Assembly: GCF_030463565.1 (NCBI RefSeq)
Contig: NC_134643.1
Coordinates: 16,257,606 to 16,321,605, forward strand
DNA from: Pelecanus crispus
Lineage: Eukaryota > Chordata > Aves > Pelecaniformes > Pelecanidae
DNA: 64,000 bases
Direction: 5' to 3'
Of the stretch, positions 1-11,235 are shown one piece after another; within the stretch, counting starts at the first letter, position 1; the number at the start of each line of letters is the position of its first letter. The translations under genes and the position numbers were made by a program. Under the pieces are notes generated by a model, which ran no database searches, had not been told where the DNA came from, and saw only the letters and a program-made list of their open reading frames with translations.

Positions 1-1013
1 GCATCATGCAAGCTGCTGACTTTTGGCTGTCAGTGCCAGCACTGTATCACAGTTCACCTTCAGACACCTATCATTGCTTTGATGAGCAGTTACATTCTTC
101 ACAAACTCTAAGCTTGTTTACATGAAGCACCTAGGTGGTGTACTTCACCAAGGAACCCATCCCTGTGCAGTTTCATTGAACTGAAGCAGCACTCGTTCTT
201 TGACTTTTATTAAGTTCACTTAGGTTGACCAAACGAGCTTCCCTAAAGTAAACAGCGTTATAAAATATCAGGATGATTCTATCTTTAGGTGCTCAATAGA
301 AACAAATACTTAGTTCAACTAGAAAACTTTAAAAATGACTTTAGATACAAAAGTGTAACAATTATACTGCGCGATACATCTTTATATATCACTAAGCCCA
401 TGAAATTAAAAAGTTTTTGCACCATCGAGAACAGCCACAAGTCCTGAACCTCCATTCTTTACGCATCCTTGATCAGAGTAAACTGAAACTTGGGAATGCT
501 TGGGATTCAAAATACCCTGAGCACATACTAGTGCAACACCACAAAGCATACATTATCCATCGGAAAAGGGGGGAAGGAAAAAAAAAATATATATAGCAAG
601 AATCAGATGGTGCTTTATTATACAAGCATGAAAGTAAGTTCCTTTGGAAAATAACTTCTTGGGTGGACTTCTGGACCAGTGAGGTAGCCCAATGGGAGAG
701 AAAAAAAGTGGAAGTGGAACTTGGTCCCCACGCGTGATACCTGCCCGGCGGCCCCCGCGCCCCGCCGGGGCCGGGCCGGGCGGCGCCGGGGGCGAGGCCG
801 GGACCCGGGCTGCGCGGCGGCCCGGCAGGCCGCCCCCCGTGCGGCTGGGGGGCCCGGCGCCCGCCCGAGCGAGCCATAAAGTGCAGCAGCAGAACACCAT
901 CCAGACAAAAGCAATGTAAACAGGTGACTGATATCGGTCTCTTTGTCCGCACCGCGGCGAAGGTGAGGCGCCGGCCCCCCCGCCAGCCGGCGCGGGGAGA
1001 GGCCCCCGCGGCC
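1..1013 (-). other. CCDC71L: CCDC71L 3' flank, probable 3' UTR
   Basis: Sequence directly downstream of the CCDC71L stop codon on the minus strand. The first 300 bases after the stop (about 720-1013) are still very GC-rich; below about 720 the composition drops abruptly to AT-rich. Minus-strand AATAAA polyadenylation signals are present at 614-619 and 206-211, and either could end the transcript. No repeat and no other coding region was recognised. The UTR assignment is inference from position and signals. Confidence 0.5.
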
Positions 1014-2689
<1,676 letters not shown>

Positions 2690-2833
2690 CACACAACCAC
2701 AGAACAGTTGAGGTTGGAAGGGACCTCTGGAGGTCATCTTGTCCAACCTCCCTGCGCAGGCAGGGCTACCTACACCAGGTTGCCCAGGGCCATGCCTGGA
2801 TGGCTTTTGAATATCTCCAAGGATGGAGACTCC
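2690..2833 (-). mobile_element. CR1 LINE, 3'-end part (minus), split by a later insertion
   Basis: Reads as the reverse complement of the CR1 3' region: GGTTGGAAGGGACCTCTGGA, then GTTGCCCAGGGCCATG and GGATGGAGACTCC. The element breaks off at 2833 and resumes at about 3117, so it was interrupted by another CR1 copy. Confidence 0.85.
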
Positions 2834-3116
2834 TCTCTCTGGTGACCAGCGATAGGACATGAGAAAATGGAATGAAGTTGCATTAGGGGGAGTTCAGATT
2901 GGACGTTAGGAAAAGGTTCTTCACTGGGAAGGTGGTCGGTCACTGGAACAGGCTCCCCAGGGAAGTGGTCATGGCACCAACCCTGTCAGAGTTCAAGGAG
3001 CATCTCAATGACACTCTTAGTCATACGGTTTACTTTTAGGTAGTCATGCAGGGAGTTGGACTTGATGATCCTTATGGGTCCCTCCCAACTTGAGACATTC
3101 TATGATTCTATGATTC
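2834..3116 (+). mobile_element. CR1 LINE 3' end (plus), inserted into an older CR1
   Basis: Plus-orientation CR1 tail. It starts at a CTGGTGACCAG-type segment, continues through TTCTTCACTGGGAAGGTGGT, GGAACAGGCTCCCCAGGGAA and TTGGACTTGATGATC, and ends in a duplicated ATTCTATGATT tail. It sits exactly between two halves of a minus-strand CR1 whose sequence is continuous across it, so it is the younger insertion. The element is strongly 5'-truncated, as is usual for CR1. Confidence 0.85.
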
Positions 3117-3800
3117 CACAACCTCCCTGGGCAACCTGTGGCAGCACTCGGTCACCCTCACTGTGAAAAGGTGTTTCCTGATGTTCAGAGGGAACCTCCT
3201 GTGTTTCAGTTTGTTCCTGTTGCCTCTGGTCCTGTCTCTGGGCACCACTGAGAAGAGCCCAGCTCCATCTTCTTTGCACCTTCCCTTCAGGTGTTTAGGT
3301 ATATTGATGAGATCCCACTGAGCCTTCTACAGGCTGAACAGTCCTAGCTCCCTCAGCCTTCCCTCATAGGAGAGATGGTCCAGTCCCTTCATCATCTTTG
3401 TGGCCCTTCATTGGATTCTCTCCAGTACGTCTGTGTCTCTGGGAAGCCCAGAACTGGACACAGCTCTCCAGCTGTGGCCTCACCAGCAGTGAATAAAGTA
3501 GAAGGATCATGTCCCTCAAGCTGCTGGCAGTACTTCGCCTAATGCAGCCCAGGATACTATTTGCCACCTTTGCGGCAAGGGCACATTGCTGGCTCGTGTT
3601 CAACCTCGTGTCCACCAAGATCCCCAGGTCCTTTTCTGCCGAGCTGCTTTCCATCTGGGTGGCCCCCAGCATATATCAGTGCGTGGGGTTGTTCCTCCCC
3701 AGGTGCAGGATTTTGCACTTCTCCTTGCTGAACCTCATGACGCTCCTGTCAGCCCGTATCTCCAGCCTGTCGACATTGAAATATTCACAGCATCATTGGG
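3117..3800 (-). mobile_element. CR1 LINE, continuation of the split minus copy (ORF2 C-terminus)
   Basis: Continues the copy that begins at 2690. On the minus strand it encodes the reverse-transcriptase C-terminal region in broken form. Between 3672 and 3364 are motifs [29 protein letters not shown] and LVRPQLESCVQFWA, with frame disruptions elsewhere. The 5' end is truncated near 3780-3800. The element is inactive. Confidence 0.9.
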
Positions 3801-3808
3801 ATTGCCTT

Positions 3809-3853
3809 CGTATCCCAGCAAAGCGTATCCCAACAACGCATATCCCAAATTAA
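3809..3853. repeat. Short tandem repeat, 15 bp x 3
   Basis: Three adjacent 15-bp units, CGTATCCCAGCAAAG, CGTATCCCAACAACG and CATATCCCAAATTAA, lie just outside the 5' truncation point of the CR1 copy. The first two are nearly identical; the third is diverged. Confidence 0.7.
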
Positions 3854-6429
3854 GTTGAAAACACTCAGTCTTTGCGTTGGCTGAGCCTTTTGTGAGAGTC
3901 ACCAGCTTGCTGAGTCCACAGTGCCATTTCTTCCTGCATGGCACTGCTACGCTTGCAGCTTTACAGCACAATTTTGTCAGCTGTTGTGAAATCCCATGTC
4001 CCTCTAGACCATGCTTTCTGATACTTCAGAGACTGCTGTCACAAGGAGAGTGCCTTGTTAGGTTCCTGGATTGTTTCAATTAAACCAGAGCTCTTTCCAG
4101 CACCCAGAACAGCGAGGCATCAGCAAGGGCAGAGGCGGTTTAACCTTCCCTACAAATCCTACCTGGAGTTTGATTAGACTCTGAACTAATTACTTTCTCT
4201 CAGCATCAGTAAAGGGCGAGGAATAACATTTTTCTTCATAGGCAGTCTTTGTTCTGTAATTAATCTTTCAGTTTAGAATAGGGAAATCTTTTATTCTCAG
4301 CTCATCAAGAACCTAAATTGGAATGTCTAGAAAGCCAGTCAAATAAGAGGCAGAAATTATGCGTAAGAAATTATTCCTTACTGCCAGTGGAAATAAATGA
4401 ATTTTCTTCACAGTGTAATTCAGCTTATGTTCATGGGAAACTCAAGAATATTAATCCAAATAACCATTTAAAGTGGATATTAACAAAGCTATTTTAAATC
4501 TTCACGGGGACAGTCTCGAGGTGCAGCCATATTCTAAACCAGCTTTATAAATGACCCATTTTTAAAAAAAAAAACTTTCCCCAAACGATGGTGTTAGTGC
4601 CGTTTTTAATCGGATGCATTTCACAGCGTACTTTAGAGCACAGCCGCGGAGGCAGATTGATTTCACTGAGGGAGGTATCCTATACTGCAGAGGGTAAGAG
4701 CCCGGGGCTGGAAGCGTTAGGGCTAGGCATCCCTTGATCCAGCCGTGCTGCCGTCAGTCACACTCTGCCGCATGAGCGCCCGGTCACAGCCATGGGGTGA
4801 CCACAGCTTAGCAAGAGGCTCATCAGCTGCCGGGCCACAGGAGCCAACCCGTGCACACGTTCTCAGTGCCGGGAGCTCCCACGCTATCAGATTCAGCAGC
4901 TTGGCTGACAAGTGGGCCCTCATTAAACTGTAGGAGCCCTGTTGCTTATAATCATTGGCCATAACCTTTTTCCTGAAATTACAGACATTTCTGGCATATG
5001 ACTCGAAAATCACTGAGACAGAGAGAGGGAATTTTCAGCAAGCGGTAAATGAGTCACTGTAGCTACAAGTGAAAAGTCAGCTTAGTACATTTTTGTGTTA
5101 ATCAGCATTTATTAATTACTTTGACTTTCTTCTTCCAGTATGCACAACACCATTTTAAGGCATAGGATGTAATCTCAGTTTTACAACTTCATTATGAGCT
5201 TTCTGCAGTGTAACATTCTCCTTTTAATACCTTACAAAGTCATCTCAAGAAAATCCATGGTAATTGGCTATCTTTCAGTAATTTACAATAGCTCAGTACA
5301 GTAATAACGATGATAATAAAATTAATAATCCTTTGGAAGTGCGTAGCTCTTCATTTTAATCATACTACTGCTTATTAGCATTAATTATCACTCACGGCAC
5401 TCCTGAGTTATGTAAGTAAATATTGCCTTTCTTTAACAGATTAATAAAATTAAGAAGTTTATTAAAATGGCTTGACTAAGATGTATAGACTCAATGACTT
5501 AATTTTCTGTAGATCTTAATTTCTAACAATCATTATTCTAAAATGTGAATTTCTACATTGGAACAGAGAAGAGAAAAAAAATTGCAATCTTTATTCCTAA
5601 TTATTTATCACAATTTCTTTTCTTTACAGAATTCTTGAGAAGGGGGAGCAAAGTACCAATTGATAAATTACTGCAGGGACACTTCATTTTCTTAATTTCT
5701 GCGTAGTACCAAAAAAACACTGGTAGCTGCTCATTATTTTAACTGCTGAAAATGTTACCTGTACATATGATCGCATTGCGTTTTGAGACCTGCTGATAAA
5801 CCCTAAAATCCTGGATATTAAGTCACACCACTGCTGCTGCTGGGGCTTTTCCTCCAGCATACTCATGCTCTTCTACCCAGATTAGCAAGGACAGTCTTAC
5901 TGTCCAACGCCTTTAAAGATAACCACTCTTTTCTAATATCTTTACCTCTGCTGTTGAGAGGTTGCATTAACTGGCAGCCTGCTTCAGTTAGTTTGCTTTC
6001 TAAATGTCTTTAGCATACTTTCAGAAAAGTTTGCATGACAGTGCAAGCATGAGTTCACATCCATTTGCAACTAAACTTCAGATGTTATCCAATAGTCATC
6101 AGGTCCCTGGATCTGAGAAGTGCCCAGACAAGCATTAGCAAAACTCCTGAAAATACTTTCAGAGGGAGACAAAAGCAAATCATTTACAAGAATAGTCTGG
6201 CAATCAGTTACTGGGGGGGGGGTGGGGTGGGAATCATGGAATCACTGTGTGTAGGAACGACAGTGGCAGCCAAAAATGGAAATAAGAAGTTAGGAATTTC
6301 TATGGAAGGGATAGAAAGCAAAAGAGAAGACAGCATTCTGCTGAATACAAGTCCATAGTGCCTCCACAAATCCTGAATACTGTGCATTTCTAGTCTTACC
6401 ATCTCTAAAAGAATATAGTAATGATAAAA
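3854..6429. other. Unique intergenic sequence
   Basis: AT-rich DNA with no convincing coding region or recognised repeat. There is a short A-run (4564-4574) and a poly-G stretch at about 6211-6221. All open frames are short and of non-coding composition. Confidence 0.5.
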
Positions 6430-6985
6430 AGAAGGGCCACTAGGATGAGCAGAAATACAGAACAGCTTCTCTATGAAAAGAGATTAAATAGGCTAAGACT
6501 CTCCAGCTTGAAAAAAGATGGCTGAGGAAGAATATGATAAAGGTTTATAAAACTGTGATAGTACAAAGGTGGCAGATAAGAAATGATGATGTCTTAGTTT
6601 TCCAAGAATGACAAGAATCCAAGAATGACAGCAAAGCACAGGAAGCCGTAGAGCAAAAATTTTTAAATTACCAAAACAACATACTTCTTTTCAGGTGACT
6701 CATAATTACTCTGTGGAGTTCATTTTCCAGGAAAATTGTGGGTCCCAAAATGGAAAAATGTACCTCAGTACTGAACATAAAGGTGAGCTCATTGAGAAGG
6801 GGTTGCAAACATTACAGTGCACACCATTCAAAATGATTAGACACGAATGGAAGAAAAAAATCCATCAAGGGCTGTTGTGCATGAACACCAAGCCTAGCAC
6901 CTTGGGCTTAGAAAGCCTGTAAGCCAAGTGCTAGGAGAGGAAGGAAGAATACATCAGGGGAGGTAACCCTCAATGTCTGCACCAT
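6430..6985 (+). mobile_element. Ancient CR1-like LINE remnant
   Basis: A strongly diverged match to the old amniote CR1 type. Fragments include AGGGCCACTAGGATGAGCAG, AGATTAAATAGGCTAAGACT, TTTATAAAACTGTGATAG and, near the 3' end, AAATCCATCAAGGGCTGTTG. Indels break every frame. Recognition is by the order of these blocks, and the boundaries are approximate. Confidence 0.55.
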
Positions 6986-7114
6986 TCTTACAGACTCCTT
7001 CTCTAACCTTCCTCTTCTGGCCTCTAACACAGACAAGGACACTGGACCGGATGGATCCTGGAGCTGGCCGTCATGACTGGTTCTACTCTACAGGCCTGTT
7101 AGAAGAGGGCAACG

Positions 7115-7655
7115 AGTGTGGGCTTCCCATGGGGTCACAGCCTCCTTCAGGCACATCCCCCTGCTCCGGCGTGGGCTTCCCATGGGGTCACAGCCTCCTT
7201 GGGGCACATCCCCCTGCTCCGGTGTGGGGTCCTCCCCAGGCTGCAGGTGGAGATCTGCTCCCCCGTGGAGCTCCATGGGTGCAGGGGCACAGCTGCCTCA
7301 CCAGGGGCTGCACCAGGGGCTGCAGGGGAATCTCTGCTCCGGTGCCTGGAGCACCTCCTGCTCTCCTTCACTGACCTTGGTGTCTGCAGGGCTGTTCCTC
7401 TCACATGTCTCAATCCTCTCTCCGGCTGCTGTTGTGCAGCAGTTTTTTCCCCCCTTCTTAAGTATGTTATCCCAGGGGCGCTACCACCGTCGCTGATGGG
7501 CTCGGCCTTGGCCAGCGGCGGGTCCGTCTTGGAGCTGGCTGGCATTGGCTCTGTTGGACATGGGGGAAGCTTCTAGCAGCTTCTCACAGAAGCCACCCCT
7601 GTAGCCCCCCCCCACTACCAAAACCTTGCCACGCAAACCCAATACAGTATCAAAG
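7115..7655 (-). mobile_element. Avian ERV LTR (family B), minus orientation, 3'-truncated
   Basis: On the minus strand it begins near 7655 with a TGATACTGTATTGGGTTTGC-type 5' end. It continues through GCTTCTGTGAGAAGCTGC, AGCCAATGCCAGC and a TTAAGAAG TATA-like region, then a GC-rich stretch of repeated CTGGAGCAG/GTGACCCCATGGGAAG modules. It stops around 7115, so the last part of the LTR is missing. No viral gene is attached. The family label is mine, from the recurring sequence, not from a database. Confidence 0.65.
7119..7216 (-). repeat. Direct duplication within the LTR
   Basis: A module of about 50 bp, reading on the plus strand GTGGGCTTCCCATGGGGTCA, then CAGCCTCCTT and GGCACATCCCCCTGCTCCGG, occurs twice in a row with only a few differences. 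Only one copy is present in the related plus-strand LTR at 8330-8400. Confidence 0.75.
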
Positions 7656-7817
7656 TCTTCTGCTAAAATATGTTTGAGATTTTTTACCTCCTCCAAACAT
7701 TATTGTTGATGAATGGTATTAAAATAAAAGGCTTATTTAAAAAAATATCCTTTCTTCCCCTCTGCACATAGTCAGTCACCATTTTGAAAGAAGATGTATT
7801 GAGGCTATGAATAAAGC

Positions 7818-8595
7818 TGTCCTGGTTTCGGCTGGGATAGAGTTAATTTTCTTCCTAGTAGCAGGCATAGTGCTGTGTTTTGGATTTAGTAGGAGAAGAA
7901 TGTTGATAACACGCTGATGTTTTTAGTTGTTGCTGAGTACTGCTTATGCTAGTCAAGGACTTTTCAGCTTCCCATGCTCTGCCAGGTGCACAAGAAACTG
8001 GGAGCCAATGCCAGCCGGCTCCAAGATGGGCCCACCGCTGGCCAAGGCCGAGCCCATCAGTGACAGCAGCAGCACCTCTGGGATAACATATTTAAGAAGG
8101 AAAAATAAAAGAAACCACAGGGACATAAACTGCAGCTAGAGTGAGGAGTGAGAGTATGTGAGAGGAACAACCCTGCAGACAGCAAGGTCAGTGAAGAAGG
8201 AGGGCAGGAGGTGCTCCAGGCACCGGAGCAGAGATTCCCCTGCAGCCCCTGGTGCAGCCCCTGGTGAGGCAGCTGTGCCCCTGCACCCATGGAGCTCCAC
8301 GGGGGAGCAGATCTCCACCTGCACCCGGGGAGGACCCCATGCCGGAGCAGGGGGATGTGCCCCAAGGAGACCGTGATGCTCTGGGAAGCCCACGCTGGAG
8401 CAGGCTCCTGGCAGGAGCTGTGGCCCCATGGAGAGAGGAGCCCAGGCTGGAGCAGGTTTGCTGGCAGGATTTGTGACCCCATGGGGGACCCACGCTGGAG
8501 CAGTTCATGAAGAACTGCAGCCCGTAGGAAGGACGCATGTTGGAGAAGTTCATGGAGGACTGTCTTCCATGGGAGAGACCCCACGCTGCGTCTAT
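7818..8595 (+). mobile_element. Mosaic avian ERV LTR, plus orientation, 3'-truncated
   Basis: Begins TGTCCTGGTTTCGGCTGGGA at 7818. Up to about 8002 it follows the same LTR family as the solo LTR at 50605-51104. From about 8003 (GCCAATGCCAGCCGGCTCC) it follows the family of the minus LTR at 7115-7655. It contains a TATA-like TATTTAAG (8089-8096) and AATAAA (8104-8109). After 8595 the similarity to LTR modules ends without a clear terminal CA. Every frame in it is LTR low complexity; there is no gag, pol or env. Confidence 0.65.
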
Positions 8596-9194
8596 CCACC
8601 CCATCTTATTTTTTCTCTTATTCCTTTAAGTCCACCTAAGCCATCTGCTTAACTAACCATGTTGACTTTGACTATATTATACTCCCAAATCTTTTGTCTT
8701 TTCTACCCCTGAAGTAGTTCACCTGTTTTTAACTTTACTAGAGACAAGGTAGCAGTACTTTAACCACTATGCCATCTTTGGAAAGCCACTGACAAAGTGA
8801 GAGACGCAGTGGTAGCCACATTGTATTGTCTTCACCAGTTAAGCTGGTAAGGCGAGAAATCAAATGTGGGGAATTGGTGTAGATAGAGCATGCAGGTTTT
8901 GGAAATTGAATATGCTAGTCCAGAAGGGAAAAAACCCAACATTCTTGTTTCCACAAATTAGATTGTTTCAGAGCAGCTATTCCACTTTCTATTCCCACCT
9001 ATTTTATTCCAGGACAACTTCCAGATGGAGCTGCAGCAGGAGGATCCAGCTCTGCAGGTCTCAGGCTGCAGGGAGTGCCTGGGGCCTCTCACTGGGGCGG
9101 GGGCAGTGGGAGGTGATCTTTAAACCTGCAGGAGATGTGCCCTTGCTGAGAATCTGTGTCATCAGGTAAAGGAGCTGTGAGAAGATGCCACCAG
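8596..9194. other. Unassigned sequence
   Basis: No gene. 8600-8800 could hold remains of the LTR 3' part or unique DNA. The stretch 9030-9190 is GC-richer, with no recognised element. Confidence 0.4.
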
Positions 9195-9420
9195 ACTGTG
9201 CAGCAACATGAGAAAAAACGTGTTTACTGTAAGGGTGATTGTACATTTGACCAGGTTGCCCAGAGAGGCTGTGGGGTCTCCATCCTTGGAGATGTTTAGA
9301 ACCCTACTGGACACAGTCCTGAGCAGCCTGCTGTAGCTGACCCTGCTTTGAACAGTGGGGTTGGATTGGGTGATCTCCGTAGATCCCTGCCGACCTCCAC
9401 AATTCTGTGATTCTAGGATT
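9195..9420 (+). mobile_element. CR1 LINE 3' end (plus)
   Basis: Reads GAAAAAACGTGTTTACTGTAAG, then CCAGGTTGCCCAGAGAGGCT, CTCCATCCTTGGAGATGTTT and GGTTGGATTGGGTGATCTCC, ending in TTCTGTGATTCTAGGATTCC. This is a typical 5'-truncated CR1 tail with moderate divergence. Confidence 0.85.
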
Positions 9421-9444
9421 CCACTGACTGAGAAAAGGCAAACC

Positions 9445-9627
9445 CTTTCTTTTTTCTTTTCTTTTCTTTTCTTTTCTTTTCTTTTCTTTTCTTTTCTTTT
9501 CTTTTCTTTTCTTTTCTTTTCTTTTCTTTTCTTTTCTTTTCTTTTCTTTTCTTTTCTTTTCTTTTCTTTTCTTTTCTTTTCTTTTCTTTTCTTTCTTTTT
9601 TCTTTTCTTTTCTTTTCTTTTCTTTTC
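9445..9627. repeat. (CTTTT)n microsatellite, about 183 bp
   Basis: About 36 units of the pentamer CTTTT, nearly perfect except for irregular units around 9590-9602 and at the start. The complementary strand is pure purine (AAAAG)n. It begins 25 bases past the CR1 3' tail. The array is likely length-polymorphic and prone to assembly error. Confidence 0.97.
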
Positions 9628-10434
9628 GTATAATTTATACTGGAATATTCTCCTTCTATTTCTTCAGTTACTTTGTGTCTAAAATATGTTTCCTACTGTA
9701 CATCCTTCAAATTATAATTCTCATTTATAAAACAAAAAGATGATCTGCACTACTTTCCAGTACATGACCAACTGGTATGTTTTCAGTCAAAACTATATAT
9801 TATCAAAGGTGTAAAATTATCAGATAATGGATCAGTCTAGTACTACTTTCTGAATATAATTCCAACACAGGAAATACATTGCTGGAGAACGTGGTTCTTA
9901 CACATCATAGACCATGTCATCTTGTAATATTGATCACACTGTTTCCTGAGGCACTCATATTTTAAGTGCCGAGACTGTTAAAACAAATGTGGATTTCATT
10001 CACTTGTCCCAAAGCAGACAATTTTTAAAGCCTACTAACAATTATTTAATAACCTAACTAAATCTTTTTTCTTGAAACCAAGATTTCCTGAGCATGTCAG
10101 TTCAAGAACTCTTTTCATGATACACTCCAGCCTGCGCTTCCATTTTCCTTCCTGCCAGAATTGTGCATTACCAGATGAGCTGACAGTACAAATTCACTCC
10201 AGAACAGTGGGAGCACGCAATTGATTTTTTTGTTGAACTTGCCACAGGATACAATGCAATGTTTATATTGGATTTATATTTTATGCTGGCCTAGGGAGGA
10301 CACAATATGTGATCCAGCATAAAGTCCATGGAGAGAAAGCGAATCTTCAAAATGCTTTGAACGAATTGGAGCGAGAGAGTTGATACTAGCTCAGCTCTGT
10401 AGGCCATATGGATGTGGCTTTATTAGACGGATAC
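9628..10434. other. Unique intergenic sequence
   Basis: AT-rich, no repeat and no coding region recognised. Confidence 0.45.
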
Positions 10435-10438
10435 TTAC

Positions 10439-10644
10439 AGCAGCTTTACGATGTCACTGGACCACGTCTTAGGCTCCTTCTCATTGTTCTCTTTGTCCAC
10501 ACGAATATTGCAAACCTTACTGCCCGCTGTGTTTGCTTTACTAGAAAGTGATAGAAGCCGGTGCTTTTCCAGGTTGTCTCTGGCACTTTCACAGGGTGGA
10601 GGAGTGTGAGCTTCAGGCGCCTGAGGTGGAAGAGGGGTCTTCAT
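10439..10644 (-). CDS. Possible first coding exon of an unrecognised minus-strand gene
   Basis: From ATG at 10642-10644 the minus strand stays open for 69 codons. The coding-looking part ends exactly at a strong splice-donor match, CTGCT|GTAAGTAT, with the intron starting at 10438; the stop codon (10435-10437) would lie inside that intron. The peptide has ordinary, non-repetitive composition (for example KVCNIRVDKENNEKEPKTW). In-frame TGA at 10648-10650 closes the frame upstream. A second short frame of 30 codons (10658-10750, MPNAENKREIQKEVLALTAN...) lies just upstream in another frame and could be an upstream ORF. The CpG island at 10751-10990 would be the promoter. I recognise no family. 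It could equally be a fossil retrocopy or chance. Confidence 0.3.
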
Positions 10645-10750
10645 CTCTCAGCTTCAGTCAATGGTGTAAGCCCTCGGCCATTGTGTAAATGTTGGCTGTT
10701 AGCGCTAACACCTCCTTTTGAATCTCTCTTTTGTTCTCCGCGTTAGGCAT

Positions 10751-10990
10751 GGGCTTCAAAAGCCTGGAAGCCCTATCTCCGCGCTCCCCCGGTGCTCCTG
10801 CCGAGGCCGCTCTCCCTGCCCGCTGCCGACGGGCCGGGGCCGGGGCCGGGGCCGGGGCCGGGGCCGGGGCCGGGGCCGGGGCCGGGGCCGCCGTGGGCGC
10901 GGCGCTGCCAGCCGAGCCGGGGCAGCCGCCGGCGCCTCCGGAGCAGCTCAGCTGCTGTGCTACACGGGGATCCCGCCCCCGCCTAAGACC
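10751..10990. promoter_or_regulatory. Small CpG island containing the GGGGCC array
   Basis: About 240 bases of CpG-rich sequence between AT-rich flanks, far from both recognised genes. It contains GC boxes and the hexanucleotide array at 10831-10890. It is suitably placed to promote a minus-strand transcript through the candidate exon at 10439-10644, but no start site can be seen. Confidence 0.45.
10831..10890 (+). repeat. (GGGGCC)10 hexanucleotide array
   Basis: Ten perfect units of GGGGCC in register (written GGGCCG from 10831). The G-rich strand satisfies a G-quadruplex pattern. Plus-strand frames read Gly-Ala, Gly-Pro or Gly-Arg dipeptides; the minus strand reads Pro-Ala, Pro-Gly and Pro-Arg. 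Confidence 0.97.
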
Positions 10991-11119
10991 CGCTAGAGGT
11001 CTGCCCCTGTTACTTCTAGGCGCATCGCTTTCTATTCCTATTCCTTGAATGTATCTCGTATGCTGTTCAATGCCGTTCTAGTTCAAAAAGCCCGAATTGT
11101 GATGTATATCCATTTCCCA

Positions 11120-11235
11120 AAATCATAGAATCATAGAATGGAATAAAGACCAGCAGTTAAGTGGAAGCAAATCATAGAATCATAGAATGCTTTGGGTTAG
11201 AAGGGACCTTGAGAGATATATAGTCTAGTAATTTA
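11120..11235 (-). mobile_element. CR1 LINE 3' tail (minus), doubled end
   Basis: AATCATAGAATCATAGAATG occurs at 11121-11140 and again at 11170-11189. The second is followed by TTTGGGTTAGAAGGGACCTT, the reverse-complement CR1 3' end. The element is cut short near 11235. Confidence 0.8.

Noticed and set aside
7088-8652. Clusters of overlapping frames on both strands
   Set aside because: All fall inside LTR repeat modules; the same modules read open in several frames.
9355-9633. A 92-codon Phe/Leu/Ser frame
   Set aside because: It is a translation of the CTTTT microsatellite.
10718-11048. Plus-strand frames with Gly-Arg, Gly-Ala and Pro-Gly runs
   Set aside because: They are translations of the GGGGCC array; no splice or start context supports a plus-strand protein.
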